DNA of 64,000 nucleotides from the NCBI GenBank assembly GCA_017626555.1, contig JAGAIM010000116.1, forward strand, positions 98,901-162,900, read 5' to 3'. Made by a program: the position numbers and the translations under genes. This DNA is from Bacteroidales bacterium. GTDB taxonomy: Bacteria; Bacteroidota; Bacteroidia; Bacteroidales; UBA932. Shown here piece by piece: positions 1 through 9,127 of the stretch (position 1 is the first letter of the stretch; each line of letters opens with the position of its first letter). The notes under the pieces are model-generated. The model searched no databases. It saw only the letters and a list, made by a program, of their open reading frames with translations, and was not told the DNA's origin.

Positions 1-434
1 CACGTCAGAACATCGATATGCTGCCTTCCGGAAATGATTATGCTCAAGCAGAGAAGGGTGCATATATTGTAGCGGGATCAGAAGAGAATCCGGACGTGAT
101 TCTTGTCGCATCCGGTTCGGAAGTGTCAACTCTTGTTGCCGGTGCTGAACTTCTTCGTGAGGACGGATTGCGTATCCGTATAGTAAGTTGCCCTTCAGAA
201 GGACTTTTCCGCAGTCAGCCGAAAGAGTATCAGGAGGCGGTTCTCCCGACAGGTGCTAAGATTTTCGGTCTTACTGCCGGCCTTCCTGTAAATCTTCAGG
301 GACTTGTGGGATGTAACGGACGTGTGTTCGGACTTGAAAGTTTCGGATTCTCAGCGCCTTACAAGGTTCTGGATGAAAAACTGGGATTCACTGCGCAGAA
401 TGTCTATAATCAGGTCAAACAATTTATCGGATAG
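1..434 (+). CDS. tkt: Transketolase, C-terminal part (5' end outside window)
   Basis: This is the last ~144 codons of a transketolase, the thiamine-diphosphate enzyme that moves two-carbon units in the non-oxidative pentose phosphate pathway. The frame is open from base 3 and starts with R-Q-N, the end of the usual S-R-Q-N segment that precedes the C-terminal domain. It continues with PDVILVASGSEVSTLV and ends with the FGFSAPYKVLDEKLGFT segment seen in family C-termini. The upstream pyrimidine- and diphosphate-binding domains lie outside the window. The stop is 3 bases before the epimerase ORF, so the two are probably co-transcribed. Transketolase fits the context because xylose released by the neighbouring genes is metabolised through this pathway. 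Confidence 0.9.
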   Translation, partial: RQNIDMLPSGNDYAQAEKGAYIVAGSEENPDVILVASGSEVSTLVAGAELLREDGLRIRIVSCPSEGLFRSQPKEYQEAVLPTGAKIFGLTAGLPVNLQGLVGCNGRVFGLESFGFSAPYKVLDEKLGFTAQNVYNQVKQFIG

Positions 435-437
435 TAT

Positions 438-1586
438 ATGAACAGAATTTTCAAGACTTTTCTGTATATGGCTGCTGTCGCATTGGTCAATTCCTGTGCG
501 ACGGCGCCTGATAAGACTCTTTCCGGTCTGTATGGAGATGATTTCATCGCGGACTTCGGCGGAAAGAAGACCGCTCTATACACATTGACGAATGCAGCAG
601 GAATGGAGGTCTGTGTGACAAATTTTGGAGGAAGAATAGTTTCTGTGATGGTTCCGGACCGTAATGGCGATATGAAGGATGTAGTTCTTGGATTTGATAA
701 TGTCGCCAATTATGCAGATAAGGTCAATACGCCGAGTGATTTCGGAGCATCCATAGGACGATATGCAAATAGAATCAATCAGGGACGTATTGTAATAGAC
801 GGTGAGACCATTCAACTTCCTCAGAACAATTTCGGACATTGTCTTCACGGAGGACCTGATGGCTGGCAGTATCAGGTGTATGATGCAGTTCAACCGGATA
901 AATCGTCCTTAGTCCTGACAATGCATTCTCCTGACGGTGATTCAGGATTCCCGGGAGAAGTGACCGCTGTCGTGATTATGACTCTTACAGATGATAATGC
1001 CATCGACATCAGATATGAGGCTGAAACGACAGCAAAGACTGTCGTGAATATGACCAATCACGCTTATTTCAATCTCTCAGGAGATCCGACCCGCAGAGTG
1101 GATGACCATCTGATGCAGATAAATGCGGATTGTTTTACTCCTGTAGATTCTACATTTATGACAACGGGCGAAATCCTTTCAGTCGAAAATACCCCGATGG
1201 ATTTCAGACAGCCATCTGCTATAGGTTCTGATATAAAGAACTTTGAATTCCAGCAGATCAGGTTCGGCAACGGATTTGACCACAATTGGTGCCTCAATAC
1301 AAAGGGGGATGACTCCCAAGTTGCTGCACGTGTTGTATGTCCGGAGACAGGCATCTGCCTTGAAGTGTTTACCGATGAGCCTGGAGTACAGTTCTATAGC
1401 GGAAACTTCCTCGATGGAACCTGTACGGGCAAGAATGGTATCGTATATGAGCAGAGTGTGGCTTTCTGCCTCGAGACCCAGAAGTATCCTGACAGTCCTA
1501 ACAAACCTGAATGGCCTTCAGCATATCTTGAGCCTGGACAGAAATATTCAAGTCACTGTGTCTATCGTTTTTCGGTAGTAGAGTAA
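438..1586 (+). CDS. galM: Aldose 1-epimerase (mutarotase), lipoprotein form
   Basis: A GalM-family mutarotase that interconverts alpha and beta anomers of free aldoses. The N-terminus is a lipoprotein signal peptide with lipobox L-V-N-S-C, Cys20, so the enzyme is likely tethered in the periplasm. Family landmarks are NFGGRIVSVMVPDRNG near the start, GRYANRI, a catalytic-type His in VNMTNHAYFNLSG, GNGFDHNW, and the late Glu region EQSVAFCLETQKYPDSPN. At 382 aa it is full length for the family plus a signal peptide. It follows transketolase by 3 bases. Its stop is 2 bases from the stop of the convergent regulator gene, so the two transcripts must overlap or terminate inside each other. A periplasmic mutarotase would help sugar symporters such as the xylose transporter further along. 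Confidence 0.9.
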   Translation: MNRIFKTFLYMAAVALVNSCATAPDKTLSGLYGDDFIADFGGKKTALYTLTNAAGMEVCVTNFGGRIVSVMVPDRNGDMKDVVLGFDNVANYADKVNTPSDFGASIGRYANRINQGRIVIDGETIQLPQNNFGHCLHGGPDGWQYQVYDAVQPDKSSLVLTMHSPDGDSGFPGEVTAVVIMTLTDDNAIDIRYEAETTAKTVVNMTNHAYFNLSGDPTRRVDDHLMQINADCFTPVDSTFMTTGEILSVENTPMDFRQPSAIGSDIKNFEFQQIRFGNGFDHNWCLNTKGDDSQVAARVVCPETGICLEVFTDEPGVQFYSGNFLDGTCTGKNGIVYEQSVAFCLETQKYPDSPNKPEWPSAYLEPGQKYSSHCVYRFSVVE

Positions 1587-1588
1587 TA

Positions 1589-4500
1589 TCAGTCGAAGAA
1601 TTTTTTAAGAATCTCTTCGTCTTTGCAGTCGATGTATCTGGCCACGAATTCCTTAGGTGTCATACCGAAAAAGTCGTGGAATGAGTTGGAAAAGTATGAG
1701 TGGGTGGAAAATCCTACTTTATACGCCACTTCAGATACATTGACTTTCTTATTTATCAGCAGATAGGCTGCTTGCTTGAGTCTTATGGATCTGATCAGGT
1801 TGCTTGGGGATGTGTTCATCAGTTCCTTGAGTTTCCTGTTCAGATGCACACGGCTCATACCGATTTCTTTGCTCAGGTCTTCTACTGTGAAATCGGTGTT
1901 GTCGATGTTCTGTCTGATGACATCAATCACCTTGTTTACAAGTTTGTCACTGCTGTCAGGCATCTGCATATCTCCGAGCCTGTAATCTATTTCCTTATTG
2001 TATTTGTTCTTTATTGTTTCTCTGGTAGAGATAGCGTTCGCTATATTGCTTTTGAGGATTTCCAGTGATACAGGCTTCGTAAAGAATCGGTCGGCACCAC
2101 TGTCTATGCATCTCTGCTGGCTGCTTTCGTCTGATGATGATGTCAGAATAATCACAGGGATATGGTTGGTGGCAGGGTTTTTCTTGACCTTTTCGCATAG
2201 TGCCGCTCCGTCCATCCCTTTCATCATAAGATCGGTGATGACTGCATCCGGAATGCCTGCAGTGATTCTTGACCAGGCATCCTTACCGCTTGCACAAACC
2301 TCGACGTTGTACAGACTCTGCAGTTCGAGTTTGAGATAGGCTCTCATTTCGCTATCATCGTCAACAAGGACAATGTTCTTCTTTGATTTTGCCTGTTTGG
2401 ACTTTTCTTCCTTGACTGGTGATGGCGTATAAGTTACGTCTTCGCGGCTGGACGAATGATCAGCCATCGGATTCTTTGTATATAGATCTTTATGATTGGT
2501 CGGTTTTGTCATTTCTTCTGCAGAAAGATGAGCGCATCCGGCTGGAATCCTGATGGAGAATGCTACGCCTTCGTCAGTATTGTATGCTCTTATATCTCCG
2601 TGATGAAGTTCCACAAGCATCTTGGTAAGGTTCAATCCTACGCCCGATCCTACTTTTGCATCAAGAATGTCGGCCTGGAAGAATCTGTCGAACACTTTTT
2701 CAAGGAGACGTTCTTCTACAGCGCTTCCTGAATTCTCAATGACAATTTCTACATATTCATTCACCTTCTCGTCAAGAATGCCTTCATTCGGCTTGCAATC
2801 GCTGATATGGATCGATACGGACCCGTTTTCCGGAGTGTATTTGAAAGCATTCGAAAGTATGTTGAATATTATCTTGTCGAAGTTTCCCTGATCGATCCAC
2901 AGATTTGTAATATCCCGCTGCGGGGTGATGCTGAGGGATATGTTTCTGCTTACGGCAAGATTATCAAATGATTTCATAATGTCCCGTATGAAATAGATGA
3001 CATCTGTTTCAAGGAAATGAAGTTGCATCTGTCCATTGTCTATCTTGCGCATATCGAGGAGTTGATTCACGAGGCGCAGGATACGCAGGCTGTTACGGTA
3101 CATAAGGTTATATAATTCCTTCTGCTTGGGATCCTTCTCTGCTTCCCTCATCTTCTTAAGAGGATTCATCACAAGGGTGAGAGGAGTGCGTATTTCGTGT
3201 GAAATGTTGGTGAACATCTTGAGTTTCAACTCCTTGATCTCTGATTCCTCTTGCTCTTTCTTTCTGATACCAACTCTTTTCTTCCATTGTATGAATATCA
3301 GCACAGCAAATAATGCTATGATTATGTATATGATATATGCAACAGCGGTTCTGTACCAAGGCGGTAGAACTTTAATATCGATTTCGCGGTATGAAAAGTC
3401 CTCCGGCTCACCTTCAAAGAATGCTTTGACCTTCATTGTATATCTTCCTGAAGGAAGATTGGTGTAAGTTACGGTTCTGGAATCACTGCGCAAATGATTC
3501 CAGGAACCATCGAATCCTTCCACCATATAGGAATAGGTAATCTTTTTCGGATTGGTATATTCGAGGACAGAAAATTTGATTGAGAACATATTCCTGTCAT
3601 TCGGAAGAGTTATGGACGTAGCCAAAGTGATGTGCTTGTCGAGAATGTTGTCATTCCCTGCTTCCGGCGAGTATTCTATCGGTTCGTTCATTATCCTCAG
3701 ATCAGAAAAGTACAGTGGCGGAACAGGATGGGTGCGCTGATCGATTATATGAGGATAGAACGATGTAAGTCCTTTGATACCACCGAAGTATAGTCTTCCA
3801 TCTGATGATTTGAATGATGCTCTCGAATGGAATTCATTCTCTTGCAGGCCGTCATACTGATAATAGTTCTTGAATTCCTTGGTGGCTGGATTGAATCGTG
3901 ACAGACCATTCAATGTGGAAATCCACAGGTGACCGTCATTGCCTTCCTGTATGTCATTGAGTACGTTGCTTGGAAGTCCGTCATCCTCAGTGAAATATGA
4001 GATGTTCCGACTGTTCCTGTCTATGCCTGTCAGACCTTCTCCGGAGCATATCCATATATTACCGTCCGAACTTTCGCAGAATGACTGGACTCGTGTCTTG
4101 AGTGATTCTCCTACTTCATAATCTTTAAGGATTCCGGTGCGGTGGTCATATAGCATCGGCCCGTTATAGGTTCCGACCCACAGCATCCCAGCTTTGTCTA
4201 TGTACAGGTCGCTGATCCATTTATTGTTATCATCTGAGAATGTCCTCTTGACTTTTTCTTCCGGAAGTTTTATTGCCGACATTCCGTTGCCGTGCGTTCC
4301 TATATATAGAATGTCATCCTCTGAAGAATACTCAAGGCATACGGTCTTTTCTGTATTGAGTGATTTCTGGTCACGGAATGCTCTGAAATCACCCTCCGGG
4401 GTCCATTTTACCAGGCCTCCAAGGTATGTAGCAATCCATAATGTTCCACGTTTGTCCATTTCGAGGCTCATAATGGAATTGTTGGAAAGATGCGAATTAC

Positions 4501-5713
4501 TGCTTGTGAAATGAGATTTCCTTCCGTGACGGTCTATCCTGTAGAGACCCGCTCCGTCGGTGCCTATCCACAGGTCGCCGTTTCCGGGGTTTTCAAGAAT
4601 AGATGTCACGCAGGCACCATCTCCGTTTGCGTAATCACTGAAATGTATCTGCTCGAAGCCGTACATTGATTTCGGGATCACCAGAACCCCGGTCTGGAAC
4701 GCTCCAGCCCAGACATTCCCTTGATTGTCTTCCATCAGACTATGTACTTTCCAGGTGGAAGTCTTGTAGGCTACATTCGGCAGGCTGACCTCTCCGATGA
4801 TTTCTTTAGTGGCATCAAATATCTTTATGCCGTTGTTTTCCATTCCGACCAGGAAAGTGTTGTCACCATATTGTGGTGCGATGTTGTTCTTAAGCAGGCT
4901 CTTTACCCTATATTTCGAGGCATCCTTGTTCTTTGCCTTTCTGATAAGACCTGAAATCTCATCAAAAATGAGTATTCCGTGGCTGGAAGATCCCAATATG
5001 ACGTTTCCGGTCCGGATGTCTTGTGCAAATGCAGTTACAACGATCTTCTCTGCTATCTCAGGGTCACTGAGATTCTGGATGTCAGTCGTTGCCTTTCCGC
5101 TTTTCAGGTCGATTACTGATATGCCGCCGTTTTCCGCTCCGATCCATAACCTGTCAGACCTGTCGGCATAAATACGTCCTATAAACGAAGGTATGCTGCT
5201 CCCCAGACTTTCGCGGGCAGCATTGTCAGGAGTTCCTGTGTGGGGATCGATAATATATATGCCGTGTCCGGATGAAGCGGCAAGTATCCTGTCTTTCCCC
5301 AAGAACTCCACTTCAAGTATATCCGCTATATGCTGATCTGATTCAGGTACGGAATCATCTCCTAGATTGATTGAGTTGAAAATGTTGTATTCTTTGTCGA
5401 ATGTCTGAAGTCCGGCTGATGTCCCGATCCAGAACAACCCATTGCTGTCTTCGAGGACTTTCAGGACAAGGTCGCTTGCCAGTGAATTTCTGTTCCCTTT
5501 GTCAAATCTGAAAGTGGAGAAGTCCATACCGTCAAATCTTGACAATCCGTTTTCGGTGGAAATCCATACGAATCCTTCCGAGTCCTGATAGATACTGTTG
5601 ATCTGACTGTTCGATAAGCCTGATCCGGGAGTATAAAGTCTTGCTGTTTGTGCATTAGCCGTAATTATTGAGACTGCGGTCAATATGACTGTCAGGAAAT
5701 GTCTGGGTTTCAT
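1589..5713 (-). CDS. Hybrid two-component system regulator (HTCS) of the xylan locus
   Basis: A one-protein sensor and regulator of the Bacteroidetes HTCS class. In order it has: a signal peptide (MKPRHFLTVILTAVSIITANAQ, kept here in two parts as residues 1-22); about 14 periplasmic propeller repeats to residue ~660; a Y_Y_Y-type domain (~690-770); one membrane segment (~780-805); a HisKA domain with phospho-acceptor His839 in NISHEIRTPL; a HATPase domain (NILSNAFKYTPENG, GSGVGLNLTKML); a receiver domain with Asp1161 in VITDLMMKGMDG; and a C-terminal AraC-type HTH (~1262-1374). HTCS proteins bind an oligosaccharide in the periplasm and activate the adjacent susCD operon. This one is divergent from the xylan susC with 241 bp between start codons. 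The 21-bp phased repeats there are the likely target. All expected catalytic and phosphorylation residues are visible, so it should be functional. Confidence 0.96.
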   Translation of the reverse strand: MKPRHFLTVILTAVSIITANAQTARLYTPGSGLSNSQINSIYQDSEGFVWISTENGLSRFDGMDFSTFRFDKGNRNSLASDLVLKVLEDSNGLFWIGTSAGLQTFDKEYNIFNSINLGDDSVPESDQHIADILEVEFLGKDRILAASSGHGIYIIDPHTGTPDNAARESLGSSIPSFIGRIYADRSDRLWIGAENGGISVIDLKSGKATTDIQNLSDPEIAEKIVVTAFAQDIRTGNVILGSSSHGILIFDEISGLIRKAKNKDASKYRVKSLLKNNIAPQYGDNTFLVGMENNGIKIFDATKEIIGEVSLPNVAYKTSTWKVHSLMEDNQGNVWAGAFQTGVLVIPKSMYGFEQIHFSDYANGDGACVTSILENPGNGDLWIGTDGAGLYRIDRHGRKSHFTSSNSHLSNNSIMSLEMDKRGTLWIATYLGGLVKWTPEGDFRAFRDQKSLNTEKTVCLEYSSEDDILYIGTHGNGMSAIKLPEEKVKRTFSDDNNKWISDLYIDKAGMLWVGTYNGPMLYDHRTGILKDYEVGESLKTRVQSFCESSDGNIWICSGEGLTGIDRNSRNISYFTEDDGLPSNVLNDIQEGNDGHLWISTLNGLSRFNPATKEFKNYYQYDGLQENEFHSRASFKSSDGRLYFGGIKGLTSFYPHIIDQRTHPVPPLYFSDLRIMNEPIEYSPEAGNDNILDKHITLATSITLPNDRNMFSIKFSVLEYTNPKKITYSYMVEGFDGSWNHLRSDSRTVTYTNLPSGRYTMKVKAFFEGEPEDFSYREIDIKVLPPWYRTAVAYIIYIIIALFAVLIFIQWKKRVGIRKKEQEESEIKELKLKMFTNISHEIRTPLTLVMNPLKKMREAEKDPKQKELYNLMYRNSLRILRLVNQLLDMRKIDNGQMQLHFLETDVIYFIRDIMKSFDNLAVSRNISLSITPQRDITNLWIDQGNFDKIIFNILSNAFKYTPENGSVSIHISDCKPNEGILDEKVNEYVEIVIENSGSAVEERLLEKVFDRFFQADILDAKVGSGVGLNLTKMLVELHHGDIRAYNTDEGVAFSIRIPAGCAHLSAEEMTKPTNHKDLYTKNPMADHSSSREDVTYTPSPVKEEKSKQAKSKKNIVLVDDDSEMRAYLKLELQSLYNVEVCASGKDAWSRITAGIPDAVITDLMMKGMDGAALCEKVKKNPATNHIPVIILTSSSDESSQQRCIDSGADRFFTKPVSLEILKSNIANAISTRETIKNKYNKEIDYRLGDMQMPDSSDKLVNKVIDVIRQNIDNTDFTVEDLSKEIGMSRVHLNRKLKELMNTSPSNLIRSIRLKQAAYLLINKKVNVSEVAYKVGFSTHSYFSNSFHDFFGMTPKEFVARYIDCKDEEILKKFFD

Positions 5714-5742
5714 AAGTGTCGGTTTTCGTCTGTGTTATGTTG

Positions 5743-5750
5743 CAAAATTA
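5743..5750 (-). promoter_or_regulatory. Candidate -7 box for the HTCS gene
   Basis: On the minus strand the bases read TAATTTTG, matching the Bacteroidetes -7 consensus TAnnTTTG. The box sits ~30 bp before the HTCS start codon. I see no convincing -33 partner at the preferred ~19 bp spacing, so this call rests on the -7 box and its position only. Confidence 0.4.
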
Positions 5751-5767
5751 CAATAATTGTCCTTGTT

Positions 5768-5839
5768 TTTGCCAAAAATGATACAAAATGCAACAAATAA
5801 TGCTGTTGATGTTTCAAATTTGTATGTCTTTGTTTCAAA
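5768..5839 (+). promoter_or_regulatory. Four 21-bp phased half-sites, candidate HTCS operator
   Basis: The motif TGnnnCAAA recurs at exactly 21-bp intervals, starting at 5768 (TTTGCCAAA, one mismatch), 5789 (TGCAACAAA), 5810 (TGTTTCAAA) and 5831 (TGTTTCAAA). AraC-type regulators bind direct repeats about two helical turns apart, and the HTCS next door ends in an AraC-type domain. The last repeat ends ~6 bp before the candidate -33 element of the susC promoter, the position expected for an activator site. Confidence 0.55.
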
Positions 5840-5845
5840 AATGTC

Positions 5846-5875
5846 GTTGTTTATGCTTTGCTGAAATTAAATTTG
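5846..5875 (+). promoter_or_regulatory. Candidate promoter of the xylan susC operon
   Basis: A -33-like GTTG at 5846-5849 is followed after 18 bp by TAAATTTG at 5868-5875, a full match to the Bacteroidetes -7 consensus TAnnTTTG. Transcription would start near 5882, giving a leader of ~70 nt before the susC ATG. The phased repeats lie immediately upstream. Confidence 0.55.
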
Positions 5876-5954
5876 TATCATTGAAAATGTGCTGTTGACA
5901 AAAGACCAGGAGAATAACAATTCACTATAAACTACTAACCAAATTATTTCATTT

Positions 5955-8900
5955 ATGAAATCAGCAACCTATTTCAAGCACATCTGGCTTCTGTTCGTGC
6001 TGTTCATTCTTCCGTTGGGGGGGGCAGCATACGCACAGAATATCACTGTCAAAGGTACAGTGTCAGATGCCATTGGCCCAGTTATCGGAGCCAGTGTCAT
6101 TCAGAAAGGCACGACAAACGGTGCTGTTACTGAAATTGACGGAACATACACTTTGAATGTCCTGTCTAATGCGGTTCTGACAGTGTCCTGCATAGGATAC
6201 AGAACACAGGAAATCCAACTCAACGGTCAATCCGTGCAGAATTTCTTCCTTGAGGAAGATACTGAAATGCTCTCTGAAGTCGTTGTGGTCGGTTATGGTC
6301 AAATGAAGAGAGCCGATCTTACTGGTGCTGTTGCATCTGTAGGTGACGAGGCTATTTCAAAATCGGTCGTAACGTCCATTGATCAGGTACTTCAAGGCCG
6401 TGCTGCCGGAGTTCAGATTCAGGCCAATTCCGGTACGCCTGGTGCATCTTCATCAATCCGCATCCGTGGTATCAACTCTCTTAATGCCACCAACCAACCT
6501 ATCTTTGTGATTGACGGAGTTGTGATTGATTCCGCTACAGACGACGAGACCAGCAACCCGCTTTCGACGATCAACCCGTCTGACATTGAGACTATGGACG
6601 TGCTCAAGGATGCATCCGCTGCTGCGATCTATGGTTCGCGAGCATCCAACGGTGTCATTATGATCACGACAAAGAAGGGCAAGGCCGGTCACGCTACTGT
6701 TACATACGATGGATATGTCGGCTGGCAGGAGATGGCCAAGCAACTTGAAATGCTGAATCTCAGCGAGTATGCAGAACTTCACAATCTACGTGCTGATATG
6801 TATATAGTGGAGAAGAGCAGTCAGTTCGTCCGTCCGGATCTTCTGGGAGAAGGTACCAACTGGCAGGACGAACTCTTCCGTAAGGCGCTTATGCATAACC
6901 ACAGTCTTTCCATCACAGGTGGTAACGGAAAGACCACATACGCCATCAGCGGTGGTTATCTTGGGCAGGAAGGTATTGCTCTCGGCTCTGACTTCAACCG
7001 AATCTCTCTCCGCTCGAATATCGATACTCAGATCAAGAAATGGCTCAAAGGCGGTGTGAACTTCTCATTCGCTCAGTCGAAGCAGAATGTCGGCACAGAC
7101 AACAATACCATTATGAGTGCCCTCATACAGCAGCCTACTGTGGCCGTTACTTCTCCTGACGGCTCGTTCGACGGTCCGGAAGATACCTGGATGCCTGAAA
7201 ACCCTGTGGGTCTGGCTTCGATCCGTACCAATAAGAACGAAAAGATAAATTTCCGTTTCAATACTTATCTTGAGGCTCAGATCATTGACGGTCTCACATT
7301 CAAGACAGAACTTTCTACAGACTGGAACTTCAACAGTTACTACTACTACCAGCCTGATTATCGTTTCGGTATCAAGGAGAATGATATCCGCACATCAAAG
7401 TGGACAAAGACCAATACCAAGTACTGGTCCTGGAGAAACATTCTCACATATAACAAGACTTTTGCAGAGAAACATAATGTCAACCTGATGGCCGGACAGG
7501 AAATGTCTTTCTCAAAGTGGGAGAATCAGGTGGGTACAGCCACTGGCTTCCTTTCCAACTCGACTCCAGACCTTAGTGCCGGAGACATCACCTCATCAAC
7601 CACTACTGGTACAAAGGTATCCAACTCTATCGCCTCTTTCTTCGGAAGAGCATTCTACTCATACGATGACCGCTATCTCGTGACAGCGACTATCCGTAGG
7701 GATGGCTCCTCAAAGTTTGCAACAGGCAACAAATGGGGATGGTTCCCGTCAGCGGCTCTTGCGTGGCGTATTTCAGAGGAGTCCTGGATGGAGAATGCAA
7801 CTGCTCTGAACAACCTCAAACTTCGTGCAGGCTGGGGTTCGACAGGTAACCAGAATGTAAGCGACTTCGCTTATATGGCACTCCTTTCATATAAGACTAC
7901 TCCTTGGGGAACAGGTGTGCTTACCGGCAACACCGCCAATCCGGATCTGACCTGGGAGACTACAGATTCATTTAATGCGGGACTTGACGTCGCTCTCTTT
8001 GACAACCGTATTGAATTCATTGCTGACGTTTATTATAAGAAGACCAGAAACCTTCTCCTCCAACTTCCTCTTCCTGCATATCTCGGATCATCCGGACCTG
8101 GTTCCGCTGCCAATCCTTGGGGTAACGTAGGCTCGTTGGAGAACAAGGGTATCGAACTCACCCTCAATACTGTAAATATCAGCAAGGGTGACTTCTATTG
8201 GGGTACCAATCTCATCTTCTCTCTCAACAGAAACAAAGTGCTCGCTCTCGACACTGCGAACTCTTCAATAGAGAAGAACTACCAGCCTTCATCCAACAAC
8301 TTCATCGTTACCAAGACCGCTGTCGGACAGCCTATCGGACAGTTCTGGGGTTACAAGGTAATCGGACGTTTCGACAATCCGACAGATTTCTATTATCGTG
8401 ATGAAAATGGAAACGTGCAGCAGGTGGCTTTGCCGGAGGGTAATACCATCTCTGAAAGCGGTACCTGGATAGGAGACTACAGATATGCTGATATCAATGG
8501 TGACGGAGTCATCAATAACGAAGACTGTACTTATATAGGCAATCCTGAGCCTAAGTTTACATACGGTATCGGCAATACATTCACCTGGAAAGGATTTGAC
8601 CTGAATATCTTCTTCAACGGTTCGTATGGCAATCAGGCGATGAACCTGACACGCTACCGTATTGAGGATCCACGTGTAAACAATAATGTACTCAAATCGG
8701 CGCTGAACTATGCTAAGGTCGAGGTAATTGACCCAAGTCTCCCGGATAATGACTACCGCAATCTCCGCGTATCCAATCCGGATGCCACTTCAATGCCTGC
8801 AATCCAGAAGACTGATGCAAATGCCAACTATACCCGTATCAGTGACCTTCTCATAGAGGACGCCTCATATATCCGTCTCCAGAACATTTCAATCGGATAT

Positions 8901-9107
8901 ACCTTCCCTTCCGCTTGGATGAAGAAGGCCAGGATTTCTAGTCTGCGCCTTTATGCAAATATTCAGAATGTCTATACCTGGAGCAAGTACAAAGGTCTTG
9001 ATCCTGAAATCGGTGCAATGTACGGAGACGCACTTATGACAGGTGTTGACTACGGACGTTATCCATCACCACGTATCTATACATTCGGTGTGAACATTTC
9101 CTTCTAA
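5955..9107 (+). CDS. SusC-like TonB-dependent transporter (xylan locus)
   Basis: Outer-membrane importer for xylan-derived oligosaccharides, energised by TonB and working with the SusD-like lid encoded 8-20 bp downstream. It has a signal peptide ending AAYAQ and a carboxypeptidase-regulatory-like domain at ~30-110 (ITVKGTVSDAIGPVIGASV). The plug domain follows at ~115-240, with the SusC-family segments VVVGYGQMKRADLTGAV, IRIRGINSLNATNQPIFVIDG and AAAIYGSRASNGVIMITTKKG. The beta-barrel ends in a C-terminal Phe (YTFGVNISF). At 1050 aa it is normal size for the family. It is the first gene of a unit with susD, a glycan-binding protein and GH10. A run of eight G (6017-6024) falls inside the signal-peptide coding region. 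Confidence 0.96.
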   Translation: MKSATYFKHIWLLFVLFILPLGGAAYAQNITVKGTVSDAIGPVIGASVIQKGTTNGAVTEIDGTYTLNVLSNAVLTVSCIGYRTQEIQLNGQSVQNFFLEEDTEMLSEVVVVGYGQMKRADLTGAVASVGDEAISKSVVTSIDQVLQGRAAGVQIQANSGTPGASSSIRIRGINSLNATNQPIFVIDGVVIDSATDDETSNPLSTINPSDIETMDVLKDASAAAIYGSRASNGVIMITTKKGKAGHATVTYDGYVGWQEMAKQLEMLNLSEYAELHNLRADMYIVEKSSQFVRPDLLGEGTNWQDELFRKALMHNHSLSITGGNGKTTYAISGGYLGQEGIALGSDFNRISLRSNIDTQIKKWLKGGVNFSFAQSKQNVGTDNNTIMSALIQQPTVAVTSPDGSFDGPEDTWMPENPVGLASIRTNKNEKINFRFNTYLEAQIIDGLTFKTELSTDWNFNSYYYYQPDYRFGIKENDIRTSKWTKTNTKYWSWRNILTYNKTFAEKHNVNLMAGQEMSFSKWENQVGTATGFLSNSTPDLSAGDITSSTTTGTKVSNSIASFFGRAFYSYDDRYLVTATIRRDGSSKFATGNKWGWFPSAALAWRISEESWMENATALNNLKLRAGWGSTGNQNVSDFAYMALLSYKTTPWGTGVLTGNTANPDLTWETTDSFNAGLDVALFDNRIEFIADVYYKKTRNLLLQLPLPAYLGSSGPGSAANPWGNVGSLENKGIELTLNTVNISKGDFYWGTNLIFSLNRNKVLALDTANSSIEKNYQPSSNNFIVTKTAVGQPIGQFWGYKVIGRFDNPTDFYYRDENGNVQQVALPEGNTISESGTWIGDYRYADINGDGVINNEDCTYIGNPEPKFTYGIGNTFTWKGFDLNIFFNGSYGNQAMNLTRYRIEDPRVNNNVLKSALNYAKVEVIDPSLPDNDYRNLRVSNPDATSMPAIQKTDANANYTRISDLLIEDASYIRLQNISIGYTFPSAWMKKARISSLRLYANIQNVYTWSKYKGLDPEIGAMYGDALMTGVDYGRYPSPRIYTFGVNISF
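6017..6024 (+). repeat. G8 homopolymer in susC signal-peptide codons
   Basis: Eight consecutive G residues encode the Gly-Gly and the end of the preceding Leu codon in LPLGGAA, within the signal peptide of the xylan SusC. A change of one base would shift the frame within the first 25 codons. The tract is long for this gene set, but I cannot tell whether it varies. Confidence 0.9.
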
Positions 9108-9127
9108 TCAAATAAATGGACAATACA

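Noticed and set aside
1-434. Complete small gene starting at ATG 18
   Set aside because: The frame is open to the window edge and matches the interior of transketolase, so the gene is cut by the window, not short.
6017-6024. Frameshift in the xylan susC at the G8 run
   Set aside because: The reading frame stays open and the signal peptide reads correctly as given, so no frameshift is present in this copy.
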